Positions 43,436-56,168 are shown, counted from the stretch's first letter. The stretch is 64,000 bases of DNA from Caenorhabditis elegans (GCF_000002985.6 NC_003281.10:11904001-11968000); one strand, 5' to 3'. Program-made: numbers and translations. The notes: generated from the letters alone by a model not told the origin.

Positions 43436-44944
43436 ATAAATTCTCGGAAATTCGAAAAACTCCGGAAAAATTGGAAATTCCGAAGTCGGGTCAAAAAAAC
43501 TAATAAAAATGGCCGAAAAGGGACTAAAAAATACAAAATTAAAAAAAATAGTGTAAAAATATTTGACAGGAGCTCCAAGAATCAAAAATGTTCAGCAGCT
43601 CGCCAAAATTCGAAAAGTACACACACACACACACAAAACTAAGCACACTGAAATAGAATGTCAATAGAAGAGGCGAAACATACACACACACGGACACACT
43701 ATACTTCCACAATTGATCGAACCGTAGGCGACGACTGTACGGACGGAAAACCTATGCCTCTCTTTCTCTCACCGCACTGTACAATCTCTCGGCCGAAATT
43801 AGTCAGGCAAAAAGTTGGCGGGGTGATTCATAGCGGAGGAAGGCAACGCCCTATTTGGGTTGGTGTGGAACGGGGGGAGGGGAAGGTCCTCCGAGAGGTA
43901 ATAGATATGGATTGAATTGAATATTGAATTAGGGGTGTTGATTTTAACGAGAGCCACTGATACCGAGAGTGTAATTAGAAATAAAATTCTATTAAATTGC
44001 CTCAAAATTACAAAATGATCTCTAAATCTGAAAACTTGTGTCTGAAAATTATGTGCTAATGGGTTTATTCAAGTAATGTTGCAAAATGTATTAAAATACA
44101 TGTATTTTATGTATTTATTACAATTGATACGGTATTTTTCTACACTTTTTAATTTTTCGACACTATTTCGGTAACCCCATAAATCCTGTTGATTTTGCAT
44201 GCAGCGACACACTTTTTTATCAGTAGCATTTCATATATTTAATCCTTTTTTTTAAGTTAGGCTAGTCGTTAGCCAAAAATTGTCAAAAAAAAATCACACC
44301 GGTCGTGGTCGCTCAAATTTTAGCTCAAAAAGTGGCAACCTTAATACAAAAAAAAAAAAACTAATGTCACTGATTTTAGTTCAATTTTATCCTGAATTTC
44401 TTGAATAAAAATGAAAGAAACACGATGAAATGTTTTCTTTCATTAAGTTTCTGATTGAGAACAACAATTTTATAAAAATTGTTTAATTTGTCCGGCTAAT
44501 CCGGCAAATTTGCCGCAAAAATTCTATAGTTCCCTAAAAGTTCGACGACATTTTCTAAACTACTACTAACTATAGTCTTAAACGCCACACTATCTATTAA
44601 AGGTCAGTGTTATTAGTTTTAATGATACGAAATTTATACTCATTTCGTTCTATAAGCAGAACTACACCTGATTATGAGGAATACAATGATAAGAAATTCA
44701 AATTTTTTTTGCGTTATACATAGGAAATAAATAGGCTTGTATATTTTTTTCAGCTTTGCACCAAAAAAAATTTAGAGTGACTGAATCATGTTTTAACTCC
44801 CGTTCTAATGAAAAATGTGAAGACCAGGCATTTAAGTTGTCGGGAACTTAGAAAAAATAAACGAATAAGCAGAATTTCCAACAAAAAAAAACGATCAGGA
44901 ATTTAAAATTATTTTTGGTTTTGGCCGGAGATTCCGGAAACGAG

Positions 44945-45295
44945 GTTCGCACGTGTCTCATTTCGGCTTGATCTACATAAAGCTAAAAAAAATGCGGGAG
45001 TTGTGAGGCAGAGTTCTCAACTGATTTCGCATGGTTAAGAACGTGTTGACGTCACATTTTTTGGGCGAAAAATTCCCGCATTTTTTGTAGATCAAACCGT
45101 GATGGGACAGCCTGGCAACACACACGGGGTGTCAGAAAGTCTCATTGCGGTTTGATCTACAAAAAATGCGGGAACTTTTTCCCAGAAAATTTGTGACGTA
45201 AGCACACTGTTAACCATGCGAAATCAGTTGAGATGTCTACGTCTCACCTCCCACATTTTTCGTAGATCAAAGCGAAAAGGGGCCGTCTGACTCCA
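44945..45295. mobile_element. Two GTCCCA...GATCTAC elements in tandem
   Basis: First: GTGTCTCATTTCGGCTTGAT to GATCAAACCGTGATGGGACA. Second: AGAAAGTCTCATTGCGGTTT to GTAGATCAAAGCGAAAAGGG. Both carry TGCGGGA and GTGACGT blocks like those at 34535-34890. Confidence 0.7.
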
Positions 45296-46017
45296 CGTGA
45301 ACACATGGGTTCAAAAAATTCCACAATCTCAGAGGTGTTGAAAGAAGCGCAAATGAGCAACTCCAATTCACTCTTCCCATTCTATTATTTACACTCTTCC
45401 CCCGCCCGCTCATTTGACTGTCCTCCTCCAGAAGAAGATAACAACTCCTTTCTTCCCAAATTCCTTCTCCAGTTGTACAATTTAACGACCAGGTACCGAT
45501 AGTGTTTGTGCACTGGCTTATACGCATTTCGTCACAGAAAAGCTTGAAAACTTGTTTTTTTCCAAAAAAAAATTGGAAAACAAAAATACGTAATTTATGG
45601 GGAACAACACAAAATTTTGTTTATTGCGTATTGCGCAACATATTTTACGCGCAAAATATCTCGAGGCGAAAACTACAGTAATTCTTTAAATGACTACTGT
45701 AGAGTTACTGTAGTGTCGATTTACGAGCTCGAATTCAAATATTCTGAGAAACTTTTGGCGGAAAATCAACATTTCTTAGAAAACTTTTTCGGCGGGAAAT
45801 TCAAAATTCTGAGAATATTTTGGCGGAAATTCAAATTTTCTTAGAAATGTTTTTCGCGGGAATTCAAATTTTCTGAAAAAAATGCAATGTGAAAAACAAT
45901 ATAAATATAAATTAAAAATCAGATTTATAAATATTAATTCCCAAAAAAAAGACAAAAAAAATACCGGTACAATAGCATTCAAAAAGTGAAAAAAAAAGTG
46001 AAAATTCAACAACAAAA

Positions 46018-49000
46018 TCAAGCCCATTTAAAGAAATTACATTTTTCAGACGATGTATACGGTAACGAGCATGTATAGAACTTTTTTCCCTTATTCGGAC
46101 CCTCCTTCTGCACCACTTTCGTGACGGCTCTCATCGGCTCCGGGCACTGGCAGAACACTTCCTCTTCCTCTTCCTGTTCTTTTGGAGCAGCACTTTTTCG
46201 TGGAGCACGTGGTTTTCTGGCTGGTTTCGGGTTGGACATACTGCCGAACACCTCGCTCAGTGTTACTATCTGGAAAATTTGAAAATTATAATTTTTTTGC
46301 GAATTCGGCAAACCGGCAAATTGCCGGAATTGAAAATTTCCGGCAAATCGGCTGAATTACCGGAATTGAAAATTTCCGACAAACCGGAAAATTGCCGGAA
46401 TTGAAAATTTACGGCAAATAAGCCTATCGAAAAATTGCCGGAATTGAAAATTCCCGGCAAATCGGCAAATCGTCGGAATTGAAAATTTTCGGCAAATCGG
46501 CTGAATTGCCGGTATTGAAAATTTCCGGCAAATCGGCTGAATTGCCGGAATTGAAAATTCCCGGCAAATCGACAAATTGCCGGAATTAAAAGTTCCCGGC
46601 AAATCGGCAAAATAGCCGGAATTGAAAATTTCGGCAAATGGACAAATTGCCGGAATTGAAAATTTCCGGCAAATCGGCAAATTGCCGGAATTGAAAATTT
46701 CCGGCAAATCGGCAAATTGCCGGAATTGAAAATTTCCGGCAAATCGGCAAATTGCCGGATATGAAAATTTCCGGCAAATCGGCAAATTGCCGGAATTGAA
46801 AATTTCCGGCAAATCGGCAAATTGCCGGAATTGAAAATTTCCGGCAAATCGGCAAATTGCCGAAATTGAATTTTCCGGCAAATCGGCAAATTGCCGAAAT
46901 TGAAAATTCCCGGTAAATCGGCAAATTGCCGGAATTGAAAATTCCCGGTAAATCGGCAAATTGCCGGAATTGAAAATTTTCGGCAAATCGGCAAATTGCC
47001 GGAATTGAAAATTCCCGGTAAATTGGCAAATTGCCGGAATTGAAAATTTCCGGCAAACGGAAAATTGCCGGAATTGAAATATTCGATTTTTACGAAAAAA
47101 AATATCGGAAAAATATATTTTTTGCGGGAATTCAAAAAAAAAAATGAATTTTTTACCGTATCATTTTCCGGATCATCATGCCCATTCTTCACTGCTGGGC
47201 TTATCGATTTTCTGGGTGGCCTGCCACGTGGTTTTGCAGGCGGCTTTGGAGGAGCCGGCGGGCCTGTAGGGCCTCCCCCACCACCACCTCCAGGTCCTCT
47301 TGGTGGGCCTCCACCGCCTCCAGGCCCTCCAGGCCCTCCGCCAGCCTGATTATTCTTGTCCAAATATCGTTGCAAACTTTGCGAGAGCACGCCAATTTTG
47401 CGTTCAGACTCTACAAAAATGGCTCGATATTTGCCGATTTGCTCATCCAAAACTTCTTGTTTCTGTCGTCGACCGTCGCAAATTTCTTTCAGGCCGATTT
47501 CCAAATTGGCTCGTAAATCGGGCTTACTCATTGCAAAGCCCATATCATCATAACCGTCGACAAGTGCCAGACCGAGGAATGATGGAATTAATTTTCCATC
47601 TGGACGTACTCCAATATATTCTCGTGTCTTGATTTTCTCAATGTGTTCGGCGTGTGTTGCGTCGGTTCCAATTCCGTATTTGTCCATTAGTGAGATTAAA
47701 TCCGCTGGAAATTTTGGGTTAAAAAAAAAATTTTTTTTTTTTTGGAAATTTTGAATTTTTTCTAAATGTGTTTATTTTTTTGAGCCATCAGACTGATTTT
47801 TCTCTAAAAAGGGCAATTTTTTAGGGTTCTGACATCAATTTTGAGTCCTCTAACTACAAAATTAACCATTTTAGAGGAGGTTCAAAATTGCCAATTTTTC
47901 CATTTTTTGTCCATTTTTGCCACTTTCTAATGGTTTTTGACGGGTTAAACCTAGATTTTCTGAATTCTCCATATATGAATTACCCGTTTTCAACAAATTC
48001 AGGCAACTTTTTATTTTTGCCCATTTTCATTTTTCAGACTGTCCTTTTTTTTTGGGCAAAAAAAGAATATTTTTTGTGAAATTTTCCGAAACATTTATTT
48101 TAAATTTCTCTACTTTTTAAGAATATTTTCAATTTAAAAAAAAAATAGAAAATTTAAATTTAAAAAAAAAACCAATTTTTTTCGTTTAATTTTTTTCTCA
48201 ATTTTTTTCCGAAAATCGTCAAGAAAAAATAATTTTTTCAACGAAAACTGTAATTTTTACAGGATTTTCGGAAACTTTTCTGATTTTTAAAGAAAATTTT
48301 TTTTTTCTGAAATTGAACAAAAATCGTAAATTTTTTTTTTCAAATTTATTAAAAAAATTTTTTGAAATTTTTTCAAAATAAAATTCCATGTTTATATGAT
48401 TTTCGAAATTTTATTTAAAAAATTTAACAAAAAAATTCCAGAAAGAGACGATTTTTTGTTTTTTTTTGCACATTTTTTGCACATTTTTTCACATTTTTTG
48501 CACATTTTTTGCACATTTTTTGCACATTTTTTCACATTTTTTGCACATTTTTTGTACATTTTTTGCACATTTTTTGCACTTTTTTTTGCACATTTTTCAC
48601 ATTTTTTGCACATTTTTTCACATTTTTTGCACATTTTTTGCACAATTTTTGCACATTTTTCACATTTTTTGCACATTTTTTGCACATTTTTTGCACATTT
48701 TTGTACATTTTTGCACATTTTTTGTACATTTTTGCACATTTTTGCACATTTTTTGCACATTTTTTTTACATTTTTTGCACATTCTTTGCACATTTTTTGC
48801 ACATTTTTTGTACATTTTTTGCACATTTTTTGCACTTTTTTTTGCACATTTTTTGTACATTTTTGCACATTTTTTGCACATTTTTTGTACATTTTTTGCA
48901 CATTCTTTGCACATTTTTTGCACATTTTTTGTACATTTTTTGTACATTTTTGCACATTTTTGCACATTTTTGCACATTTTTTGCACATTTTTTGCACATT

Positions 49001-52000
49001 TTTTGTACATTTTTGCACATTTTTGCACATTTTTGCACATTTTTTGCACATTTTTTGCACTTTTTTGGCATATTTTCGCGCATTTTTTGTACATTTTTGC
49101 ATATTTTTTGGATATTTTTGCACATTTTTTGCACATTTTTGCACATTTTTGCACATTTTTTGCACATTTTTTGCACTTTTTTGGCATATTTTCGCGCATT
49201 TTTTGTACATTTTTGCACATTTTTGCACATTTTTTGCACATTTTTTGCACTTTTTTTTTGCACATTTTTCAACAATTTCTTCCAACAAATAACCAATAAC
49301 CTTCAGTCAAAAAATCCGGCGCCTGTGTTTTTCCATCTCCAATTTTCAGCTCAAAATCAGTGAATCGTTCTCCTTCCGTGTAAGTTGGCAAAAGTCGATT
49401 ACCCCATTTCTCATAGACATACACTTTCAAATATCCCATATCTCTAATTCGAAGGCCTGAAGCATGGAATTTCTCGGTTCCAACTGTTAAATTAACCATT
49501 GTTTCTTCGCCTTGAGCATCCTGGGAGACACACGCCAAAAAATGACGAACAACGAGCTCATAGACTTTCCAATCGTCTCCTTGTAACTGGTGTCTGGAAT
49601 TAAAAAATTAGAAAAATTGAAATAGTTTGCTGAAATTCTTAAAATAATATCCTGAAAAGCAAAAAAACACGAAAAAAATCGCCAAAAAAATCGATGGACG
49701 GTAAATTTTACCGGTTTGTTGATTTGCCGGAAATTTCAATTCCGGCAAATTGGCAAATTGCCGAAAATTTTCAAATCTGGCAATTTGCCGATTTGCCGGA
49801 AATTTAAATTCCGGCAATTTGTCGATTTGCTGAAAATTTATAATTTCGGCAATTTACCGATTTGTCGGAAATTTTCAATTCCGGCAATTTGCCGATTTGC
49901 CGGAAATTTCAATTCCGGCAAATTGGCAAATTGCCGAAAATTTTCAAATCTGGCAATTTGCCGATTTGCCGGGAATTTTCAATTCCGGCAATTTGTCGAT
50001 TTGCCGGAATTTTTCGATTCCGACAATTTCCGATTTGCCAGAAATTTTCAATTCCGGCAATTTACCGATTTGTCGGAAATTTTCAATTCCGGCAATTTGT
50101 CGATTTGCTGAAAATTTATAATTTCGGCAATTTGCCGATTTGCCGGAAATTTTCAATTCCGACAATTTCCGATTTGCCAGAAATTTTCAATTCCGGCAAT
50201 TTGTCGATTTGCCGGAAATTTTCGATTCCGGCAATTTCCGATTTGCCGGAATTTTTCGATTCCGACAATTTTCCGATTTGCCGCCCACCCTTGATCTGAA
50301 TTCCCTCCATAATGAGAACTTTCTGACCAATCAGCATCTTCGAACTCCGCCCACTCCACCTGATTGGTTCGAAAATGGGCGGAGCGAATCACTGATTGGT
50401 CGGAGAGTTTTCATTTTCGATTTTTCATTCTTCATCGATTTTTTCTGTTTTCTATGATATTTCAGACTATTTTGAGGTTTTTATAATATATTTCTATAAT
50501 TACTTTTCAGTGAATTTGAGTGGATGAATCGGTGGATGGGCTTCGTCGCTTTTTCGTCCGTTTCTCGGATTTACACCGTTTTGTAGAACCTGAAATTCGA
50601 GTTTTTTACTTTAAATTCATTAAATTTGAACGCGCAAATATTACGGGAACACAAAATTCTAAGAACGCGTATTCAGCAACACATTTGACGCGCAAAATAT
50701 CTCGTAGCGAAAACTACAGTAATTCTTTAAATGACTACTGTAGCGCTTGTGTCGATTTACGGGCGCGATAATTTAAAAAATCGAAATCCCGTAAATCGAC
50801 ACACAAGCGCTACTGTAGTAATTTCAAAGGATTACTGTAGTTTTTGCTGCGAGACATTTTGCGCGTCAAATATGTTGTGCAATACGTATTCTCAGAATTT
50901 AGTGTTCTCGTAATATATATTTTTGATTAAAAAATTTCTTAAGTTAGATTTTGTTGGAATTATTTTTTCCAAAAAAATTGAATAAATTTAGTTTTTTTAA
51001 ATTAAAATTTTTGTGAACTATGTTCAAAACATGGGTGTGCGGCAAATTTGCCGAATTTGCCGAATTTGCCGTTTGCCGAGCTCGGCAAATTTCGAAATTT
51101 GCTGCACACGTCAAAAATTTGACAGTACAATTTTGACTAAAACCATTGATTTTTTAGCCAAAAATTTAGTAAAATGACAGAAAATTGAGCTATTTTAATG
51201 CTTAAACAGACATACTACGCGGAACTTATTCAGAAACCAGATGTGTGTTAAGAATTCAGTAGTTTTGGTGCTCAAAAAAACATAAAAAATATCAAATTTT
51301 TCCGAGTTTGTTAAGCACGGCAAATTTTGAGATTTGCCGCACATCCCTGGTTCAAAATATGTTTGAATTTACTGTCTTATCAACAAAAAAAAACTGAAAT
51401 TTAGTTAAAGATTTTTTTGTTGCAGTTATAACTTCAAAAAAGTTTTTTGAAAAGTTTGAAAGCAAGTTTTGCATTTTTTTAAAATTAAATTCTTGAGGAG
51501 ATTTGATAAATTGACCACAGTTTTTTTTTTGAAAATTCAAAAATATCAAAACAAAATTTTTTTTTTGGTATTTTAATATCCGAAATCTCCCAATTTTATA
51601 TTTAAGCACCTCATTAGCAAAATCTCCCCAAATATTCGATTGTGTCTGCTGCTGCACCAACGGTGTCAAGTTTAATCCAGCCGGAAACTTGTTCGTCTCA
51701 GTCCTCGGATACGAAATAAATCCCTTGCTATACAACTTCTCAGCCACTTGCATTGTCTGCTTAGCCGACATTCTAAGCTTCGAGATTCCCAGCTTTTCCA
51801 GTTCAACCGTATCCAAAGCCTGCGGTCTCCACTTGCTCTTCGGCTTCTTCGCCACTTTTTCAACATGAGCTTCCTTGGTTTCTTTACACTCATCATGAAG
51901 AATATCTACAGTGTCTCGATCGAAAAGTCGATTCCGATCCCATAGAAATTCGACTTTATGGCTCTCCCGGGTGTGCTCCACGATCAGCTTCCAGAATGGT

Positions 52001-55000
52001 TCGGACACAAAGTTCTCAATCATTTTATAACGATCTGTGACAAAGCCGAGTGTTGGGAATTGACAGGAGCCATAGCTGATCACTTGGGATGTGTCTGAAA
52101 AAATTATTTAAATTTGGGAAATTTGCAAAATTTTCAGAAAAAGTTTTGGCAAATTTCCAAACTTTTCAAGGGAAAAAAATTTAAAATTTTTGATAAATTG
52201 CCAAAAATTTTAGTAAAAAAATTGGTAAATTTCCAAATTTTTCTAGAAAAATACCAAATTTTGTGGTAAGTTGCCAATTTTTTTTTGTAATTTGCTAAAA
52301 TTTCCCTACGGAAATTTCCCCTGAAATGGAAGAGTTTTTGCCGAACTAGGCCAGGCCATATCTGGGGTAGATTTACGGCGCGCGTTGCGTGTCGCGTCGC
52401 GGCTCGATTGTAAAACTAAATGCATTTGTCCGTGTGAAGTACACGCCTTTCCGTGATTTTCACGGGGTTCTGGTCTTCCTTATTGCATTTTCCGCGCTCC
52501 ATTGACAATCGCCTGCCGGACTCCACACGGACAAATACATTTAGTTTTACAATCGAGCCGCGACGCGACACGCAACGCGCGCCGTAAATCTACCCCAGAT
52601 ATGGCCTGGCCTAGTTCGGCAAAAACTCTTCCATTTCAAGTCATGGGAAGCCAGAAATCCGTGAAAAAAATTTTTAGTAGAAAAACGGGAAATTTTCAAA
52701 TTATTCTAGAAAAATACCAAATTTTTTTTTGTGTACTTTGCTAAAATTTTCCGCCGAAATTTTGGTAAATTGCCAAATATTCTGGTAAATTAATAAAAAA
52801 ATTTAAATTTTCCGCCAAAAATCCAATTTTCATAAAATTGGGAACTTTGTTTGATAAATTCCCAAATTTTTAATAAATCACATTTTTTTCTGGTATATTT
52901 TAATTAAAAAAAAAAAAAATTTTATAGAAAATTGGCAAATTTCCGGCAAATTGGCAAATTTTACCCCAGAAAATTGGTAAATTGGGCAAGTTTTTGGAAT
53001 CGCCAAAATTTTGGAAACTGTCAAATTTTAATGTATATTTTCAATTTTTTCTGCAATATTTTTTTTTTTTGGAAAACCTCCAAACTTTCAGTAAATTGCC
53101 CAAATTTTGGTATTTTTCCAAACTTTTTTTTCAAAAATTATTTTTTTTTGCAAATTTCCCAATTTCTCTACCATTTTGCCCCAGTAAATCTCTGAATCGA
53201 TTCCTTAAATGCAACGTCTGTAGTCTTGTAAAAGCGGATCCAATTCGAAGATCCAATTCACTTCGACAATCAACTGCGGCAACGGTCTTCTCGTCGAGTC
53301 GGATGAGATTCCGAGCTGCTCGTGTGATGGCTGCTTTTGTGATTTCGGAGAATCTATAATAAAATTTGGGAATTTTATATTTTGCGCGTCAAATATGTTG
53401 TGTAGTACGCATTCTCAGAGTTTTGTGTTACCTCGCTCTGAAAATATCCAGCCGCCGGTTGCTATCTCTGCAAACTTTAACAATTTCAGCGCCAATTGCT
53501 TCACCTTCTCGATCGCAATCTGTCCAGACTACCAGGATATCGTGTCGTTGGGCTTGTTCTCTGAAAAGTTCCAAAAATTTCTATAAAGAACCTATATGCT
53601 TGCCTGCCTACACGCCTACATCATGCCCATCTACATCGATACCTTAAGCTTACTATTCGTTTGCCAGAACGCCCACGGTATGCTTGCCTACCTCCGCGTC
53701 TACACGCCTACTCTATGCTTGCCTGCCTACGCACTTATCTCATACCTACCTACGCGCCTACTCAATGCTTGCCTACCTAGCCACCTACTTCATGTCTACC
53801 TACAAAAATACCTTAAGCTTCCTATACGTTCGCCTTTAAGCCCACCGTATGCTTGCCTGCCTACGCGCCTTCCTCATGCCTACCTACGCGCCTGCGCGCC
53901 TACTCAATGTTTGCCTGCCTAGATGCCTACCTACATGTATACCTTCAGGTATACCTTAAGCTTCCTATAAGTTTGCCTGCACGCCTACTATATGCTTGCC
54001 TGCCTAGACGCCTACATCATGCCTACCTACGCGCCTACACCATGCCTACCTACGCACCTACACGCCTACTCTATGCCTGCCTGCCTAGACGCCTATCTAC
54101 ATGTATAAATTTTCGCCTACACGCCTACTTCATGCCTACCTACGCACCTACACGCCTAATCTATGACTGCCTACGCGCCTACTCCACGCTTGCCTACACG
54201 CCTACTTCATGCCTACCTACGCGCCTACACGCCTACTCCACGCTTGCCTGCCTAGACGCCTACATCATGCCCACCTACATCAATACCTTAATCTTAGTAT
54301 ACGTTCGCCTATACGCCCACCGTATGCTTGCCTACCTACGCGCCTACTCGCCTACTCCACGCTTACCTGCCTACACGCCTACCTCCTGCCTACCTACGCG
54401 CCTTTTCGCCAACCTACAAGTAATAGATACATTTCTCATGCCTACCTACCTGCCTACAAGCTCACCTTATGGCTACCTACGCGCCTACGCGCCAACAAAA
54501 GACTGCCTACTTTATGCCTGCCTTCCCCCCCCCCCCCGTAAAATTTAACCTTAATGTCTGCTCGATGAGCTTCATCTCTGGTGTGACAACATGCCGAACC
54601 GGAGCTCGAAACAACTCGACCATCGACGCCGTTTGCCAATTCGACATATTCTCGTGAAATTGGAAATTCATCATATGTCCCGAAACACTTGTCACCGAAA
54701 TTGCGGTTTGCTGCAAAAATAGGATTTTTCTTGCTTAGAAATACTCAAACTAGTCTCGAATTCCGTATAAATCACAAAAAAACCGAAAAAAAATAGCGAA
54801 AAATTGAAAAATCCAACTTTTTGAACCTGCGACCAATCAGCGCGATTCGCTCCGCCCACTTTCCAACCAATCAGATGGAGTGGGCGGGGTTTGGTGGATT
54901 TTTCTTTATATAAGACTATTTTTGGATATTTCAAACACCTCCTAACCCCGCCCACTACCCCTGATTGGTTGAAAAGTGGGCGGAGCGAATCGCTGATTGG

Positions 55001-56168
55001 TCGCGGTTTTTATTTTCCGAAAATTGATAAAAATAGTGATTTTTTTGCTTAGAAATACTCAAAATAGTCTTAAATTCCGTATAAATCACAAAAAAACCGA
55101 AAAAAATAGCGAAAAATTGAAAAATCCAACTTTTTGAACCTGCGACCAATCAGCGCGATTCGCTCCGCCCACTTTCCAACCAATCAGATGGAGTGGGCGG
55201 GGTTTGGTGGATTTTTCTTTATATAAGACTATTTTTGGATATTTCAAACACCTCCTAACCCCGCCCACTACCCCTGATTGGTTGAAAAGTGGGCGGAGCG
55301 AATCGCTGATTGGTCGCGGTTTTTATTTTCCGAAAATTGATAAAAATAGTGATTTTTTGCTTAGAAATACTCAAACTAGTCTCGAATTCCGTATAAATCA
55401 CAAAAAAACCGAAAAAAAATAGCGAAAAATTTAAAAATCCAACTTTTTGAACCTGCGACCAATCAGCGCGATTCGCTCCGCCCACTTTCCAACCAATCAG
55501 ATGGAGTGGGCGGGGTTTGGTGGATTTTTCTTTATATAAGACTATTTTTGGATATTTCAAACACCTCCTAACCCCGCCCACTACCCCTGATTGGTTGAAA
55601 AGTGGGCGGAGCGAATCGCTGATTGGTCGCGGTTTTTATTTTCCGAAAATTGATAAAAATAGTGATTTTTTGCTTAGAAATACTCAAACTAGTCTCGAAT
55701 TCCGTATAAATCACAAAAAAACCGAAAAAAAATAGCGAAAAATTTAAAAATCCAACTTTTTGAACCTGCGACCAATCAGCGCGATTCGCTCCGCCCACTT
55801 TCCAACCAACCAGATGGAGTGGGCGGCGTTTGGTGAATTAAGACTATTATTTTGGGTATTTCAAACACCTCCTAACCCCGCCCACTTCACCTGATTGGTT
55901 GAAAAGTGGGCGGAGCAAATCGCTGATTGGTCGCAGTTCTTATTTACCGAAAATTGATTAAATAGTGATTTTTTGCGGATTTTAGACTATTTTGGGTATT
56001 TCAGAGCCAAATGACTGCTGGTACCTGTCCAAAAAGCTCGGTATTCAACGTGTAAATCTTGTTAAACTTGCTCCGCCCCTCTCGTCGATTCGCTGTTCCA
56101 TTTGATAAAATCGCAGCGACTCCCTTTGCCACGTCATTCTTCTCGGCCACAAATAAGGCTCTTTTCAT
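46018..56168 (-). CDS. top-3: DNA topoisomerase III alpha
   Basis: Nine exons join in phase: 56168-56025, 54710-54550, 53560-53432, 53353-53172, 52094-51610, 50589-50504, 49593-49301, 47704-47157 and 46269-46018, giving 759 residues. The TOPRIM domain opens with LFVAEKNDVAKG and has the metal-binding DCDREGEAIG. The type IA signature SYGSCQFPTLGF and the active-site tyrosine in GFISYPRTET follow, then SDEAHPPIHP and MDKYGIGTDATHAEHI. A Gly/Pro-rich linker precedes a C-terminal GRF zinc finger (FCQCPEPMRAVT, KKFYTC, KCNFF). With the BLM helicase and RMI proteins it dissolves double Holliday junctions. A weak TTTTAAG precedes the start; the ATG at 56168 matches the family N-terminus. All the large introns contain tandem repeats or palindromes. 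Confidence 0.95.
46305..47080 (-). repeat. 35-bp GCCGG satellite, array 7 (top-3 intron 8)
   Basis: About 22 copies in the same sense orientation to the host gene as array 5 in nft-1. Homogeneous in the middle (AAATCGGCAAATTGCCGG repeated), more diverged to the left. Confidence 0.95.
48455..49268 (-). repeat. TTTTTTGCACA minisatellite (top-3 intron 7)
   Basis: About 68 units of 11-13 bp (TTTTTTGCACAT), with GTACAT, CACTTTTTT and GGCATATTTTCGCGC variants. A higher-order copy is visible: GGCATATTTTCGCGCATTTT occurs at 49067 and 49183. The array ends about 30 bp from the exon 7 donor. Six-frame open frames here (KKCAKNVQKM and HIFCTFF repeats) are artefacts. Confidence 0.95.
49705..50285. repeat. 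35-bp GCCGG satellite, array 8 (top-3 intron 6)
   Basis: Antisense to top-3. Includes a duplicated block: 49728-49850 and 49903-50020 share AATTGGCAAATTGCCGAAAA and TTTTCAAATCTGGC. Confidence 0.92.
50295..50415. mobile_element. CCAATCAG...GGGCGGAGCGAATC foldback (top-3 intron 6)
   Basis: AATGAGAACTTTCTGACCAA and ACTCCGCCCACTCCACCTGA face TGGGCGGAGCGAATCACTG and ATTGGTCGGAGAGTTTTCAT. Single copy of the element found four times in intron 1 of this gene. Confidence 0.8.
50640..50918. mobile_element. TTGACGCGCAAAATATCTCG palindrome (top-3 intron 5)
   Basis: GGGAACACAAAATTCTAAGA at the left faces TCTCAGAATTTAGTGTTCTC at the right; inner arms carry AATGACTACTGTAGCGCTTG and its complement. Shortest, cleanest member of the family. 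Confidence 0.88.
51030..51350. mobile_element. GTGCGGCAAATTTGCCG element (top-3 intron 5)
   Basis: Left end ACATGGGTGTGCGGCAAATT with GAGCTCGGCAAATTTCGAAA; right end GGCAAATTTTGAGATTTGCC and GCACATCCCTGG. Its GGCAAATTTGCC core resembles part of the GCCGG satellite unit. Confidence 0.6.
52330..52680. mobile_element. Two-armed CGCGACGCGACACGCAACGCG palindrome (top-3 intron 4)
   Basis: Left: TTTTTGCCGAACTAGGCCAG, GTAGATTTACGGCGCGCG, TGTCGCGTCGCGGCTCGATT. Right: complements ending TGGCCTGGCCTAGTTCGGC. The centre near 52470 carries CACGGGGTTCTGGTCTTCC. One-armed copies are at 20700 and 29140. Confidence 0.88.
53590..54537. repeat. Degenerate GCCTACGCGCCTACAC minisatellite with a poly-C tail (top-3 intron 2)
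   Basis: Built of GCCTGCCTA, CGCGCCTAC, ACGCCTACTCCATGC and TACCTAC blocks in longer ~70-90 bp repeats, ending in about fourteen C residues (54523-54537). Open frames rich in ACLPTRL are artefacts. Confidence 0.9.
54714..55975. repeat. Four tandem copies of a ~314-bp foldback element (top-3 intron 1)
   Basis: Units begin near 54714, 55028, 55342 and 55655 at TTTGCTTAGAAATACTCAAA. Each contains GACCAATCAGCGCGATTCGC, CCAACCAATCAGATGGAGTG, TTTTTCTTTATATAAGAC and GCGGAGCGAATCGCTGATTG, so each is itself an inverted repeat. Copies 2 and 3 are almost identical; copy 4 has lost part of the TTTATATAAG segment. Confidence 0.95.

Larger units (their letters stand above)
43017..46017. promoter_or_regulatory. 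Upstream region of the coiled-coil gene and intergenic DNA to top-3
   Basis: No gene seen in 3 kb. 43190-43290 is a CCAATCAGCGATTCGCTCCG foldback. 43310-43435 is a TTAGGC-like tract. 43618-43637 is (CA)n. 43735-43920 is a mixed-sequence block with CTCTCTTTCTCTCACCG typical of worm promoters. 44060-44930 is AT-rich unique DNA. 44955-45290 holds two GTCCCA...GATCTAC elements. 45620-45730 is half a TTGACGCGC palindrome. Confidence 0.45.

Noticed and set aside
45305..45502. 65-codon plus-strand frame between the coiled-coil gene and top-3
   Set aside because: No acceptor at its start and no domain; a competing frame on the other strand is equally long. Probably upstream regulatory DNA.
48392..49299. 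Overlapping ~300-residue frames on both strands (KKCAKNVQKM, HIFCTFF repeats)
   Set aside because: All derive from the TTTTTTGCACA minisatellite inside a top-3 intron.
53596..54548. Leu/Pro/Tyr-rich frames (ACLPTRL repeats)
   Set aside because: Translation of the GCCTACGCGCC minisatellite in top-3 intron 2.
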